A stretch of 64,000 nt of DNA from contig VYZB01000015.1 of assembly GCA_013397455.1 (NCBI GenBank), positions 2,108,267 to 2,172,266 on the forward strand. Direction: 5' to 3'. The stretch is from Crotophaga sulcirostris. Taxonomy: Eukaryota; Chordata; Aves; Cuculiformes; Crotophagidae. Position 1 is the stretch's first letter. The number at the start of each line of letters is the position of its first letter. Below the pieces are notes generated by a model. It was given only the letters and a program-made list of their open reading frames with translations, was not told the origin of the DNA and did no database searches. Made by a program: the position numbers and the translations under genes. Positions 35,466 through 48,689 of this stretch are shown here, piece by piece.

Positions 35466-38276
35466 AGGATCCTGTTGCTGTAGGACTGCGTACACTAGCA
35501 TGAGCCGAGCCATAACTCAGACACAAGAGAGGTTTGGAGTCGAGGGCTCCTGTGCAAAGGATGCCACAGGACAGAGCTGTGGAGCAGGGGAGGTGTGCAG
35601 GGACAAGAAAGTGACCTCTGCGATGCTAAGGGGGCAGGGGTGAAAGGTTCAACTCTCCTTAGAGGCTTCCAAGTGGAGCAGCAATTCGAGGTGAGAGCTG
35701 AGCTCCCAACTTCTTTTTTGTCTGTCTGAAACATTGAGGTCCTACATCTAAGCCAGGAGATGTTTTCTCTCTCCAGGTTATGATTTGGGAATATTTCCAT
35801 GTGGTAGCACTCTGTGGAAGTCCTGCTACAGTGCACAAGTTCCATAAAGGGCCACAGCTCAGACGTCTCTCACTGATGCAAAAGCAAATTCCTAAGGAGC
35901 TGCAAGGGGATGATCATAGCTGTAGCATCTCAGTTTTGCAGATACAAGGGGAGATGTAGCAGCAACTATCCAGCGGTGGAGATATCAGTATTTTCCAGTG
36001 GCAACCAGTCCTCGGAAGCAGGGTAATTTAATTCCTCCCTGAAGCAATAGCATCATGTTGGACACTTGCTCCAATAATATAGTGGTCATGAAATTTAAAG
36101 ATTTTTAGATGTTTTCCCACAAGAAACTGGCTTGCTAGAGCTGCTTATAACAGATCATCAAAAAAACTTTTAGCAAGGGGAAATCCTCTGATAGCATGGG
36201 ATTTTTTAGGCATGGATTTTTCACATCATTTTTTTTCTATCAATGTTACTACTTGTAACAAACAAGTAGGAAGAGTGGAAGGAGGAGGAGTATCATTACA
36301 GAAAAATGCACAGACAGTGCTGTCAGTGGGATGCTTTTGCACAGAGCCCCAGTAGCTATTAAATATTTCCAGTAAATTTCCTCTTTAGATGATTACTCTT
36401 TTTCTGACAGGTTCAGTACTGAAGAGAATGATTTGCAAGCAGATATATAATAAAACAGTACCTATAGCAAAAGGCACAGGTCCTTAAAAAGTTAGACCAG
36501 AAACAAACCATTTATTGTTTTGTACAGTTTTGTACATAGTTTATTTAATTGACCAAGGAATAGTCAAAAGATTTTGTAGAATAAAGCAGGAAAATAAAAG
36601 CATGTGGAATCAGAATAAAGTGATAAAAGCGTATTTGTACATAATATAAATATTTTATACTGTTGGTAGCCACCTGGGATTTATACATAAAAACTAAATG
36701 GTTATTCACAGTTCATCTTCATTTAGATTTGTATGACCCAAAACGTTTTCCTTCAGTCAAGAATTGCTTATTGGCATAATAGCAAAAGTATTTTAAGCTT
36801 GGTGAATGGACTGAATTTCCCTCATTAATGATGAGTACATATTTCTTCTCCCCTCATTTTTGAGGTTGGTAGGCTGTTGGTAGGCTGCGATAGAGCCACA
36901 GACAGAAGACTGCAAACCATATCTCTGAATATTGTTAGCATTGGACTGACAGGGATTTTTCTCACTCTTAAGGACTACAGAGCTGTTCTCATCCTGCCAT
37001 GGTCACTTTCAAGCAGTTGCTATTAGTTTTGTTGCTGCTCAAGAAGAACTTCATGACCAATGAAGTAATTAAAATATCAAGCACATATCATCGTTTTATA
37101 TAGAAAACTGCCTTAAGGTTTAGACTGGCATTAGGACAGATGAAACAAGACACGGGCCACCAGCTCCACACCAAAGCAAGAAAGTACTTCTATTTAAAGA
37201 GCACCACTACAGCTCTGTCTCTGCTGACAGCACACACCATTGCATAAGTTAAGAGTCTCATAAGGAAATGTCAAGCACCGGAGGGCTTTGGACAGGATTA
37301 ACAGACACTAAGGTCCAACAAAATCATTATGATAATCCTGCCTGATCCTTGAAACTACAGGCCATGTAATGAAAAATTTTAACTGCACCTACTCCAAGGT
37401 TTTGGGGACAAGGAATTGAGTTAAGCCACAGAATTTTAAGCATCTGCCCTCCTATGAGGTGTTCAGGTAAAACGGAAGGCTTGCTTCAACACTGTCTCTA
37501 CCAACAGAGCAGGCGGGCGATAGCTCATTAGTTCCTGCTTATGTAGTCTTAAAGTAAGAGCTTCAAAAGCCTGAGAAATGTTGGGCCTTAGATCTCTGAA
37601 CGCAAAAGAGATAGGGTTTAGGCTCTTCAAAACTGTTCTCTGAGAAAAATAAAGGATTTTGAAATTTCTTTAGGTTGAGTTTTTTACTTGAAGAGAAATT
37701 TGGGATATTGGTTTAATATTGAAGTAAAGATATTTTTTAAATTAACCTCATTTTACAAATATGCAATTATTTAGAAAGTTTGAATATTAAATGCCTCATG
37801 TCCATCTATGTGCAGTATCTCATGACTTCCAATCATGGTTATGGCTGTGTTTTCCTGAGAGAGATGTATCATCTATCCTATTACCCTTTTTCTATTGCTG
37901 CCTTGCAACAGATGAACAGTTGGGGGAATGAGGTGAGACTTCATGCAAAGCCGAATGCTACAGAAGGGAAAAGTCAGTAAAATCAGAAGCTTTGATTATA
38001 TTCTCCATAATCCTTAGGATAAAAAAGCAACACCAATGGCAAATTTTATCAGAATTGTTTTTATCCAATGCTTCAAATAGGGCACAGATCCAATAGACCA
38101 ATTTATGTATACCTCCACATGAAGAATTAGTTTTATTTGCGTTTTTTATTTATTTCTTTGCTGTCTCCTGGGTTAATGAGTGTAGCTATTTACAGATATT
38201 TAAATAGAGCTTTAAACTAGATTGGAAGTGGAAGGGGAATAATATCAAGCTTGCCCACAACAAGATGTGGGAAGAT
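35466..38276. other. Unique sequence; GC-richer at first, 3'UTR-like patch near 36.5-36.76 kb
   Basis: From 35466 to about 35880 the sequence stays GC-richer, with a 116-codon minus frame that is not recognised. About 36490-36760 is AT-rich with two AATAAA hexamers on the minus strand (near 36510 and 36541) and TGTA-rich strings, like a vertebrate 3' untranslated region. No coding exon was found to its right on the minus strand. The rest shows nothing recognisable. Confidence 0.45.
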
Positions 38277-38380
38277 AAGCAACCTGATCTAGTTGAAGAC
38301 ACCCTTGCTCGCTGCAGAGGGGTTGGACAAGATGACCTGTAAAAGTCCCTTTCAATCCAAACCATTCTATGATTCTACAG
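38277..38380 (+). mobile_element. CR1 LINE 3' tail, short
   Basis: The final ~100 bases of a CR1 element on the plus strand. The blocks gatctagttgaagacaccct, ggggttggacaagatgacct and tttcaatccaaaccattcta end with the octamer-type tail attctatgattcta at 38364-38377. No coding part remains. This is the type in which 'ggttggactagatgacc' precedes the tail, typical of avian CR1. Confidence 0.92.
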
Positions 38381-41157
38381 ACTGACAGACAAGGAAACCG
38401 TGTGACCACACAACCCCCACTGTCAGGGTTTTCCTTCGGAAGTTTTGCACTGCAGTGCTGATGAAACCTGACTGTTTTCTTTGAAAAATTGGATGACATG
38501 AAACCCTGGGTTAGATCTATATCTGCAATACATTAGATTTTTCTAGGGTAGATAAAATGAATACAAAACAGAAAAGAGATGTTTGTCCTGCAGGAATTCC
38601 TACTGGGTTTATATTCCAACAAACCAGTCTGAACAAGCAGTTAATAACCTGCCTATCTGCAAGGATAATTTAAAATTACTGAAGACCTTTGCTTCCTCCA
38701 GTTCCTGTTTTGCTCTCGCTAAATATTGGTTTGGGTACTACCACAAATGAGGCAAAAATTGCTCAGGGAACAATAAAAAATGGAATTGTGGGACTTTGGA
38801 AAAAAGGATGGGGAATTCAACTGGAAAGACTTGAACAAAGGTAAGATTGAAAGACTGGAGAAAGGACCTAGAGTAAATAGAAGGATCATGGACATGTGAT
38901 TGAGGACAGGCATGTCCAGGCTGGGGGTAAGCCTGAAACTGAAGAGGTTGAGCTAGAAGGACAGAGGGATAGACACATGCTCTCCCCTCTGTGCACTTGC
39001 AACGAGGACTCATGTCTGGAGGACATGTCCACGTACAGGACTTCAGCCGTACTCCCTCCACTTGTTTGTCCCACTCGGTGCCAGGACTATGGCAGCTGTG
39101 AGCAGCGGGTGTGTTTGTTGTATTAATTTGGCAGGCTGAACACAGAAAGCAGCCTGGGAACAGATGCTGCCTCCAGAAGGGGAAGCTTTAATGAAAACTG
39201 TTTATGGAAACACCATGTAGCCTTCCTCAGAGCCCTGTGCTGGAAAAGAGTTGCAATTTATCCTTCTCTTCCCGGCACAAGTGTGTCTGGCCTATCAAGT
39301 CCAGACTTGTTTTGTTTTAATTTTCTTTGTTTCGCTTTAATTAAGCTTCCTGGTACCTAAGAGGATAGTAAAAAAAATATTATTTTGATCAACATAACCA
39401 TAAAACAAAACAATTCCAAATAACTTCAGAAGGAAAGCCGTATAAACTAGCACAATACCCCAGCAGTGAAAGTCAGACAAATATAATTTCCTTAAAATTT
39501 GCAGTGTCAAAGCTTTTGTCTAGGCTGCTTCTGTCATTGCATAAGTAGATTCAGATCACCAAAGAAACAAATTCAAAAATATTTTCTGTGTGTTCTTGTA
39601 CAATATTTGTTTCTGAAATAAATTTACAAACTGCCTTATCAATTCTACAGCATATATAAAAGAAAAGAAAATGTCAAACAGATTACTACCCTCGAACATG
39701 AACCAGTCTGAACTTCACGATTTGGTCCCACTCAGATCTTAGCTATCTTGATTTTTAAAGTTATTTGTAAAAGGATGCTATTGTTATTGTCATGCTGCTA
39801 CGTATTTTTATTACTACCACTAATAAGCATGAACAGTGGCTCTCAAACCCCTGATGTGTGAAAGCAGTCTGAGACTGTCTTTCCTACTTAGAATTTAGAA
39901 GCAATGATACCCATTTCCTATGGCTAAAGCATAGGGATGCGCCCCTTCTCCAGCAAGTCTGCTGTGCTCCTGTTTTTTTCTCACAAAGTAAAACTTCTAG
40001 TGTGAAAAAATAAGCAAGTAAAAAAAAAACTATTAGAGCTAAAACTCAAAACGTTCTACTATTAGAAAAAGAAATACCAAAATCGACCCAGTTCTTCCAG
40101 ATCCATGAATTATTCTGCTCATATTCCAGCACTTCAGGAATTCACACTGAGATGAAGCAGAAATTAATGTGCAATAAAGTATAAGGGATCAACAAATGGT
40201 AAACAAAAAAAAATCACATTTGCAACATGCATGCAGCATGGAATATAATATGTAATTAAGCATCATGAAATAGCAAAAAAATAGCATTAAAACTATTCCA
40301 AAAGAATACTAATATGTATGACACCTACCCACAGAATGAGCCATTTATAGCACCAGTGAGTAACAAATGGACTGTATAATGAAATAATTATCTCCTTAAA
40401 AAAATGTCTAGTCAAAAAAAGATCAAAACTTCCAAATTACAGACTTATTTTTTGGAGTAAGCTCACTAACTGCTCACTTTCCAGGAGCAAAGGTTTCAGA
40501 GTCAGACAGCCAAGAAGAGAAGCTGCAGAGCGATGGCGTTTTGTCTTCCTAAGTAACCATTATATATGATGGAACCGTGCTTTCCGGGAGATGGCTGAAC
40601 ACCTGCATGTCAGTGGGAAGTAGGGAATGAATTCCTTATTTTGCTTTACTTGTAGATGCATTTTTTGCTTTACCTACCAAACTGTCTTTTTCTCAACCCC
40701 CAAGTTTTCTCACTTTTATCCTTCTGATTCTCTCCCCCATCTCACCAGGATGGGAGTAAGGGGCTGTGTGGTGTCTAGTTGCTGGCTGGATTTAAAGCAT
40801 GACAACTAGCTAGAGTCCTTTAGAGCCAGTGAGAAGGTACTCCAATAATACTCTCCATGAAAGTCCACTCAAAGCACACGCAGAGGTTTGTTTGTCAGAC
40901 CAGACAGGATCCTCCTCATCTAACTTTGACTATGTAGGAGTGCCTTATTACCATTTCTCCTTCTTATATGGGCTCCCTCTGTTTCTGAGACACATCCTGA
41001 AGATGTTCAATACAATTCAAAATGATTTCAGGAGGCTATCCTGGTGACATCAGACCCTGAGAAAGCTCAGAGAGTTCTGGACATGGAAGGAGACATGTCA
41101 AGGTTCAGCTACCCTCCCTACCACACACGTTTTTTCAGCCATATATTTTCACTATAT
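38381..41157. other. AT-rich unique sequence, no gene recognised
   Basis: A somewhat GC-richer patch at about 38880-39200 holds antisense-overlapping frames of 76 and 107 codons with several cysteines. No family is recognised. The rest is AT-rich and featureless. Confidence 0.5.
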
Positions 41158-41159
41158 TA

Positions 41160-41312
41160 TTAGGTTGTTGAAAAAAATAATTGCCGTTGTTGCCATTGCA
41201 AGCAGCTTATTTTGGTTTAAACATTAATTGAACTCTGTTCATGTAGTACACCATTTAAAGTGCAAAATTCGCTCTATTTATTAATGTTAATGGTTTTGTT
41301 TTCAGTTTATTC
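41160..41312 (+). mobile_element. Truncated mariner-like DNA transposon 5' end
   Basis: Starting right after a TA dinucleotide (41158-41159), the sequence reads ttaggttgttgaaaaaaata followed by attgccgttgttgcc. This resembles the terminal inverted repeat of Hsmar1-like mariners (ttaggttg...gcaaaagtaattgcgg...ttgcc). Mariner elements insert at TA. About 120 bases of AT-rich 5' untranslated-like sequence follow (near 41190-41312). No transposase frame and no matching right-hand inverted repeat were found nearby, so the copy is truncated. The right boundary is a guess. Confidence 0.5.
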
Positions 41313-44300
41313 TTTTTTTTTTATGATGTCAGTTTAAAGATGGGGGCTCCACTGTGGCCTTGCTCCACAGCTCAGTATCAATAATTTGCATCCTGTTTAG
41401 TAATAGACTAAACAAGGCCCCTAAGTATGAGTACTCTTAAACTTTAGAAGTGTTGAAAGGATTATTATGGTAGCTCCTCCAGATCAGTCAGCATGAGCAA
41501 GTGAAAACTTTACACAGCATTTCTAAACACAACAACTAAAACCCGAAGTAAGTTTAAATCAGATAACATATCTTCAATGAAAAATTGATTAAACATTAGT
41601 TTATTACGTATCAGGTGTAGGAACACAGAAATATTTCACTGTGCTTATGGGTAACTAAAAAATTCTAATAACTGATTTTGACCTTGCAAGATGATTTGAT
41701 TATGTTTTTGATTTTAGTAGAATTAAACTCCATGTGACATATTAATTATCCTAGGTAGAATTCCTGTAAGCATAAAAATTAATGTTGCAAATACACTTGG
41801 ATTTGATCAGCTGAAATGCAATATTATCTCAAATATAAACTATGTTTACTAGGTAGCATACTTGTGATGCTCAGCTACTGAACCTGGCATAGCAGTTTTA
41901 ATCAAATCTGGTACTGATAATATAATAGATAATAAACAGCCCGATTAATTGAAATTACTTCACATCACCACTGCTCAAATTACTTCTAGCACGACAAACT
42001 GAGATCCAGCCTAGATCATCCTCTCTACTGTCCTTTTTTCCAGCACTCCACTTCCTGTCATGTGGAGAGAAGAATATTCACCAAATAATGTTAGCGCAAA
42101 CATCTCTCTTACACCATGGGTCTGCAGTGCATGTTTGGGCGCTCTATGTATTCTGACGCAAAGTTAGATAAATGATGGGCAACATTTTGTTTGTGACAGC
42201 CATAGCTTTTAGGTATGTGAAATTGCAAAGAAGGCTAGACTACATTTAAGTGTCACTGTAAATATCTATATGGCATCACCTCAGCAAAATTATGAGCATC
42301 ACCACTCACTACACTACGGTACATTATACTATAGTAGTGGAATAATAATTTGTTAAATCCCTGCTCCCCAGGGCACAGCTATACTACCAGCTGCTCAAAG
42401 AACAGAGCAGCCTCCAAGCTCTTGTGCAGATGTGGTTTGTCAGAAAAAGCAGAGAAAAAAACAAATCCTTTTGAGTTGCTCTTGGTCTTTTTCTGAAGAT
42501 ACATGTACCCAAATTTCTGAGAAAGTCTGAATATCCAGAAAATCTACAGAATATAAAACAAGTAGAAATTAGCAATGAAATTGGGAGCAGTGTCTGAAGT
42601 TGTAAACCTCCCCAAATCAAAAGGATTTTCCCGTTAGACAACCCTCACACTAAGAAAATCTATAAAGAGGCATGTATTCTGCACCATGGAATGTGGTCAC
42701 ACCAGAAGGTCTGCCAGCTAAAGTGAATCCAGGTCCTAAATCACACTTTGGAAATGCACAATATTTTACTTACCTTTAGCCAAACAGAGGGAACTTTAGT
42801 CTAAGTGATCAGATACCATGGCAATCAAAACAAACAGTGTCAGGCTCTGTAACATCATACCTTCATAAGAAGTATGTCAGAATCTTTAGACAGATAATTT
42901 GTTCATAAAAAATGAAGACTTTAGTCAGCTAAATTATATGCAAGTTTATGTTGAATGTACTGAATAACTTTGATTTTGGAACATGAAACCATACACTGTC
43001 ATAAAAAAAATCATTCTCATTTTTCTAAACTTTCAAACTTTATTGTTTTATTTATTGCTATTATTGTTTTTTAAAAAGACTACACTTCAAAACATATATT
43101 TCCAAAGCAAATAAACTGGTTTATTTCAGGTAAAACACAAGCCAAAAAAAAAAAAAAATTGTTGTTCTTAACAAACAACAAGTCTTAACAAACTTAAAAA
43201 TATTTTAGCTGTTGACTTTGCTCTAAACTATAGACTAGGATTTTCAAGCAGAAACAAATTGAGAAGCACTGAAATGAAGGGAGACAGGTGCTCTTCGCAA
43301 GCCGCAAATCAGCCATGGGTAAATCAGGAAAAAGATGGAGAGGAAATGTATGGCATCAAAATTTCTTCCAGACAACCCCCACCTGTGAAGCTCCCACAGA
43401 GGGCAGGATGTTATTGGAAACTGTCTTTCTTATCAGAACCTTGAAATATCACCTGCTCTCTCCAAAGGTGGGATGGATCCCAGCTGGATCCCAAAACTAC
43501 CATTTGCAGTGACTTGCACTAGCAGTGGCAAATCAGACACCAGGTGGGTTTTGCTTATTTTTTTTTTTATGAAATAATTACTTTTTTTTTTTTCTTCCCA
43601 CAGCTGTTACCATTCCTGCAGACAGAACAGTGTAGTTAGTCTTGGTTTTCATCAACAATTTCTCTTTTGTTTTCTCATACACTGGATCAGCACATTTTTC
43701 ATTCAGAAGCACTGAGAAAGTTTCAGTGGACTTTTTCACTGGAAGGGTCAGAATTTGGCTCCACTACTCCATTCAAATGAATGTCAGATAGGCAATGATT
43801 TTACCACAATTAGATTATTTTGCAGATAAAATCAGAAAGAGCTCTTGTATCATGAAGACCACTCCTCTCTCCAAACACGGCTACAGGATTTCATTTTTAG
43901 TCCTGTACTGGCCCCAAATATTTGTATTGAAAGCACATCTGAAAAACAGGTTCATTTTAACAGTTATCATTGCATTTCAAAAGGCAAAACAAAGTAAAAC
44001 CTGTTTTTCTACAAGGCAAAAATGTGAAGTCTCAAGGATGTTTTTATGGGTTGAAGTTTATAAATGCAAAACTGATCTCTGGAAGATCAACATTTTGCCC
44101 CAAAGCATCATTGTGTTGGTGGAAAATCAGCAGGTGAAAACTGAAGGGGAAAAAATATTAAGGACAATAAAAATATTTTTCTCATTTTGAAAAAATAAAT
44201 TTACTTCTTTATTCATATTTCATTTCCCACTCTATTTTATTACAAATGGTGCTCTTTTTTTATACCCTATATTTTGTGCACACTCTTTTATAACACAATC

Positions 44301-45434
44301 AATGCACAGTTTTCAAGGACCACTTTGCCTTTGGAAGACAGGCTGATAGTGTGTTCTGCTGGTCAGTGTTGTCCATGTAGTTTTGTACAACTTTTTGGTA
44401 GTAAGCATAAGCAAACCACAATTATATATTTCCTTACGCCAGATACTGTCTGCCCTTGCTGTCCTTTGGCAGTGGAACTTCATTCTTTGGGTTACCCCAC
44501 CGACGCTGACATTGGTTTGCCCAGGAACAAAATGGTTTGACCTAAAGACTTTATGAGCATTGGAAAGAAACCACATTCCCGAGCTAGGCTGCAGCCTGCA
44601 ACACACAGACACTGCTGGCAGCCCCATGCAAAGCAGTTGCTTCTTCCTCACTCTGCAGAGAATACACAGGACAAGGCTGGGAACACTGTCAATGCCAGCA
44701 CTGCAGTAGGTGAACAGAGGTGCACTGTCCCCTTTCTCCTCCCACTCCCCACCCCTAAAATCCCATGCTCTAAAAACGTGACCCGAAGAGAAGAGCATGT
44801 AACTGCACTGTTAAAGATCACATTTTGATGCATACAAACATGACTGGGGATGCTAGGGTAAAAAAATAATAATAATTCAGGCCTGAGGCAAGCAACTACC
44901 TCAGAAAGTTCAGCCCACACAGTGAAAGTTTGGAAAGCATCACCAATTAGGGATCTCTTTGCAGTGGGTGTCTGATAGCATCAGTTTCCAAGGCCAGTCC
45001 CAGCACATGCATAACATTATTTCCTTCTGCTTTCTTAAGTATCTTGTAATTATAAGAACTGAAAGCCCCTGGTTCTTGCATTATGGAGAAGTGTAATTAA
45101 ACACACTTACAGGTTCCCTGTACATTTTGCTATTCAATAAGACTTTTCATTACCACTGAAGGCCTAAGGCTGAGAAGAAAAGCCTGCTCTCATGCTCCAC
45201 ATGTGCTTTCTAAACTGTTATCCGTGGTCAAGCCTCAACACTGCACTCCAATAAACAGACAGGGGGAGATTAGCCCTATAACTAGCACTTATCCTGCTAT
45301 TCTGTAGCACTCTGGTGAGGTGCAGTAGCTTCAGTAGTGAAAGGATTCTGGAAACATCTGACAGTTCTGTTACATAAGGCTGTCATTTTTTATAATTGTA
45401 TACAAAAAAACTAAATAGATGGTCTCTGGACCAG
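41313..45434. other. AT-rich unique sequence, no gene recognised
   Basis: No recognised gene. A 15-base A run lies near 43144-43159. A long T tract ending in ttcttcccacag at 43603 resembles a splice acceptor, but the following frames close within a few codons in two of three phases. A 161-codon minus frame at 44313-44798, inside a GC-richer patch, overlaps plus frames and is not recognised. Confidence 0.5.
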
Positions 45435-45892
45435 TGTTGTGGTTTGACCCAGCAGGCAGCTAAACACCAGACAGTTGTTGGCCCACTCCTCCCCCAATGG
45501 GATGGGAGAGAGAATTGGTTAAAAAAAAGGTAAAACTGATGGTTGAGATAAAGAAGGTTTAATAGGACAGAAAAGGAAGGGAGAATAACAGCAATAGTAA
45601 TAATCATGCTAAAAGAATATATGAAAGAAGTGATACACCATGCTCATCACCTGCTGACCAACACCAAGCCTGTCAGCTGTCCAGGTTGTGTTCCCTCTCA
45701 TCTTCTTGTGCATCTCCAGCCTCCTTACTAGTTGATCAGTATGAGATGCTAAAACATCCTTGACTTAGTGTAAGCACTGCTTAGCAACAACTAAAGCATC
45801 AGTGTGTTATCAACATTATTCTCATACTAAATCCAAAACACAGTACTATACCACCTACTAAGAAAAAAATTATTCTATCTGAAACCAGGGCA
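45435..45892 (-). mobile_element. Solo LTR of an avian endogenous retrovirus, minus strand
   Basis: On the minus strand the element starts with tgccctggtttcag (45892 downward) and ends with ggtcaaaccacaaca at 45435, the TG...CA termini of an LTR. The internal order matches a repeat common in bird genomes: cagtactgtgttttggattt-type U3, a 'gtcaaggatgttttagc' block, then 'ctgtcctattaaa' with polyadenylation signal ATTAAA (45558-45563) and 'ttctttatctcaacc' at the R/U5 region. No internal retroviral genes or second LTR are present, so it is a solo LTR. About 100 bases of U3 are missing near 45670, where related copies carry a TATA box. The flanking 5-mers (accag, ataag) agree at only three positions, so a target duplication is not clear. 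The family name is not assigned. Confidence 0.85.
45558..45563 (-). promoter_or_regulatory. LTR polyadenylation signal ATTAAA
   Basis: The hexamer lies on the minus strand in the position expected for the R region of this LTR type, ahead of the ttctttatctcaacc block. It marks the orientation of the LTR. Function in the present genome is unknown. Confidence 0.6.
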
Positions 45893-48689
45893 ATAAGTAT
45901 GCATGAAAAAAGTTATGTATGCATACACATACTGTTCTCCATATAATTATCTCTTTATAGTTTAGTTTCTCATCCAGGGTCTCACTCTATAAGAATTTAG
46001 AGAGATGAGTTGTAAAATGTTGGAAGACTGACCACAGGGATCACCATCTTCCCTGCTGAGGGATGAATATATCAAAGGAATAATTTTTCTCTGTCATTCT
46101 TCCTGCTCCCTTTCTCTCTTTTCGCTCCTACAACTCTCCTTTCCTCCAATTTTTTTTAAAAAATAATAACAATTTAGAAAAAAAACACAAACACAAACAG
46201 AAAAAGAGGCATAGGAAATAAATATATTGGGAGATTGTTTCCCAGTTCAATCAAATTGGTCTCATTATCAAATCTATTGGTCTCATAGAGCATGATCTGA
46301 AGCCATGAATCTCCCGTTGCTTTGGGGAGAAATCTGCAGAACGTGGCCTCACTAACCAATGTGGGGGGAGGGTGAAAGGCTTGGGTCCTTTAGCAGTGCC
46401 AAAGGAAAACAGAAACCCAGTGCAGGACTCAAAACCAGGTGTCCATCATAAAATCATTCAGAGGAACTGGTCTCAGACTTGTCTAATTTTATATCAGTGA
46501 AACTGCGTCACAGTGCTCCAGAGAGGACAACATGTTCCTTGTATTTTGCTAGAACAGGGCTGATCATAAATTATTTGGGAGCGTGTTTTCCCTTGAGTAA
46601 ATGCACTCTCCAGTATTCTGCAATATACTTGAGAATAGGCTTCTGCAGCTTGGAAAAATGAGAAGGAACGCCAACTCACCAGCCCATTATTGTATGTAAA
46701 ACAGCTTTGTATTTGCAATTACCAGGAGAAGTGACAGGACAGTATCTGACTGGGAAAAGTGGAAGCTGCTGAGATTAATCAAGTGTTCCCATGGCAAGAA
46801 CTATTCTGGAGTACATGCCAGGTTTGAAAAGAAAAATCCTTTGTGTTTTATTTGTGTGTTTGTTACCATACAATATGTGATTTCCCTCCCCTCTTCTTCC
46901 TGATTCTGACAAGCAGACACTTCAAAGAATGAAAGCTTAAAAGGTCTACTTCCTCTAACACAAGTACATTTAATGTTTATAATGTCAGGTTGAATTCTGT
47001 AGTGAACAATAGCAAAACTGACGAAAAATACTTTTGATTTGTGGCTGAATAGAGGAAATAAATCCAACATAATAGTTTTTAAACTGTACTTTAGAAGAAG
47101 AAAAAGCAGGCATCCTTCAGGTACTGATAGTTTGAGAAAAAAACATTACAAGTCTTCCAAAAGAGCAGAGCTGGTCAAAAGATTACTGCAGCAATAACAT
47201 GAATATGGTTTACATTTTAGATAGCTGTTTCTGTAAAATTATACATAGTAATAACAGAGTTGAAAATACTGCAGTGCTCATGACTGAAACTCTGACCTTG
47301 GATTCAAAAGATGCCTTTTCAAACAGTGTTAATACAGCAAAAAGGGGCTTACTTCAAATCCATAAATTCATTTGGAAATAGCTATAAAAATAGAGTATTT
47401 AAGTTCCAACTAGCTAAATAGTTGAAACTATGCCAAAAGTTGACTTTGCTCACAAATTGTTTTGATTGAAATAGTGCCTACTGGTTGAGGCCAACCCAAG
47501 ATCCAAATATGGCAGAAACCATGCACAATTTTTTGAATTCCCACTATTTAAAATACTTACTTATGTTTTTCCTTTAAAATACAGAACACTACAAAGAGAA
47601 AAGTTTAATCCGCTAAAACACTGACAGTATGAATGTGCAGCAAATCAGCCTGATTTTTCACAAGTATGTACAAAAGGTCTGGGCCAGATTTAGACCAGCA
47701 TCAACAGAACGTCAGCACCAGATGCCTCTTGCCCTCGTAGTCCTGTAGTCCCAAACTAAGTAGGAACTGTTTTTGAAATGAAAATAAGGGAAGAAGCAAG
47801 AGAGTCATGGTGCAAGAGACATCACAAGAGTATCCTGATGAGAACGTCAGTATGATCTGCAGTGATGTGCCACAGATCTTCAAAACTGGATCAGCCCATT
47901 TGGGCACCATGAGAACAAAATCACTGAAATTGTGGCATGGCATTCCATACAGTCCTAATATGCTATATCCCTTTTAGCCACCTTGCTCCATGTTGTAGCC
48001 CAGGGCATCATAAAAGCCTCTTTTCACTCCTGAAGCCTTCCAGTTCCCCCAGTTCATTAAAGAAAAGTTCTTCTTTATTTTTCCTTCTTGAAAATGTGCA
48101 TTTGATTCATTTTAAACAGAGGATGATGTCAGGCCTTGTCAGCAGTTTTCTTGGAGTTAATTTCTGGAATAAGACAGGGGCTCATAATAGATTTAATCTC
48201 AACATGTTTCTTCAGAGATATATATTTACCCTTTTCAAGGAACTGTATAAAGGGTTAGAAATCTCTTTAGGAAAGGATGTTACCTCACACATCTATTCCA
48301 GGCATTTGAAGCTAGAGGAATCAGTGATATTTTATTCCCAAAGCATCATATACAATTTAGGTCCTTTATTTGTAAATTCTCTCTGGAGTTTAGTGTAGAA
48401 AGAAGCACATTAAAACTCTGATGAAAAACTTTATTAAGTGACCATCTCATAATATTTAATAAAGGTTTGGGTTCAAAGGTCTATATGACGCAAGGCTTGA
48501 TGTATGTTTTCCTGCAGGCTGCAGATTGGGTTAATTTTAAGAGTAATTAGCAGATTACTGGAAGCTCAACACGTGTACAGGAGGCAAGTGGAGTTGCCAG
48601 AAACTTTAAAAGTAACTTATTCATTTTTGAATCAGATCCAAGATTCTACAAGAAGTATTTTATTGTAGATTTTTATAATTTTCAATGTG
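45893..48689. other. AT-rich unique sequence, no gene recognised
   Basis: No recognised gene. There is an A-rich tract near 46149-46207. A 153-codon plus frame at 47937-48398 is the longest non-transposon frame here, but its composition (S, L, F, K) and lack of any recognised motif make it a probable chance frame. Confidence 0.5.

Noticed and set aside
35495..35845. 116-codon minus frame beyond the CR1 truncation point
   Set aside because: It does not continue CR1 coding sequence and has no recognised similarity.
43540..43640. Strong splice-acceptor-like T tract ending at 43603
   Set aside because: Downstream frames close within 3 and 11 codons in two phases and the third gives unrecognised sequence. 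T runs before CAG are common in AT-rich DNA.
44313..44798. Minus-strand open frame of 161 codons
   Set aside because: It overlaps plus-strand frames of 88 and 91 codons, has no recognised motif or splice context, and lies in a GC-richer patch where stops are rarer.
47937..48398. Plus-strand open frame of 153 codons
   Set aside because: Composition is biased to S, L, F and K, with no recognised domain, no promoter and no conserved-looking pattern. A chance frame is the simpler reading.
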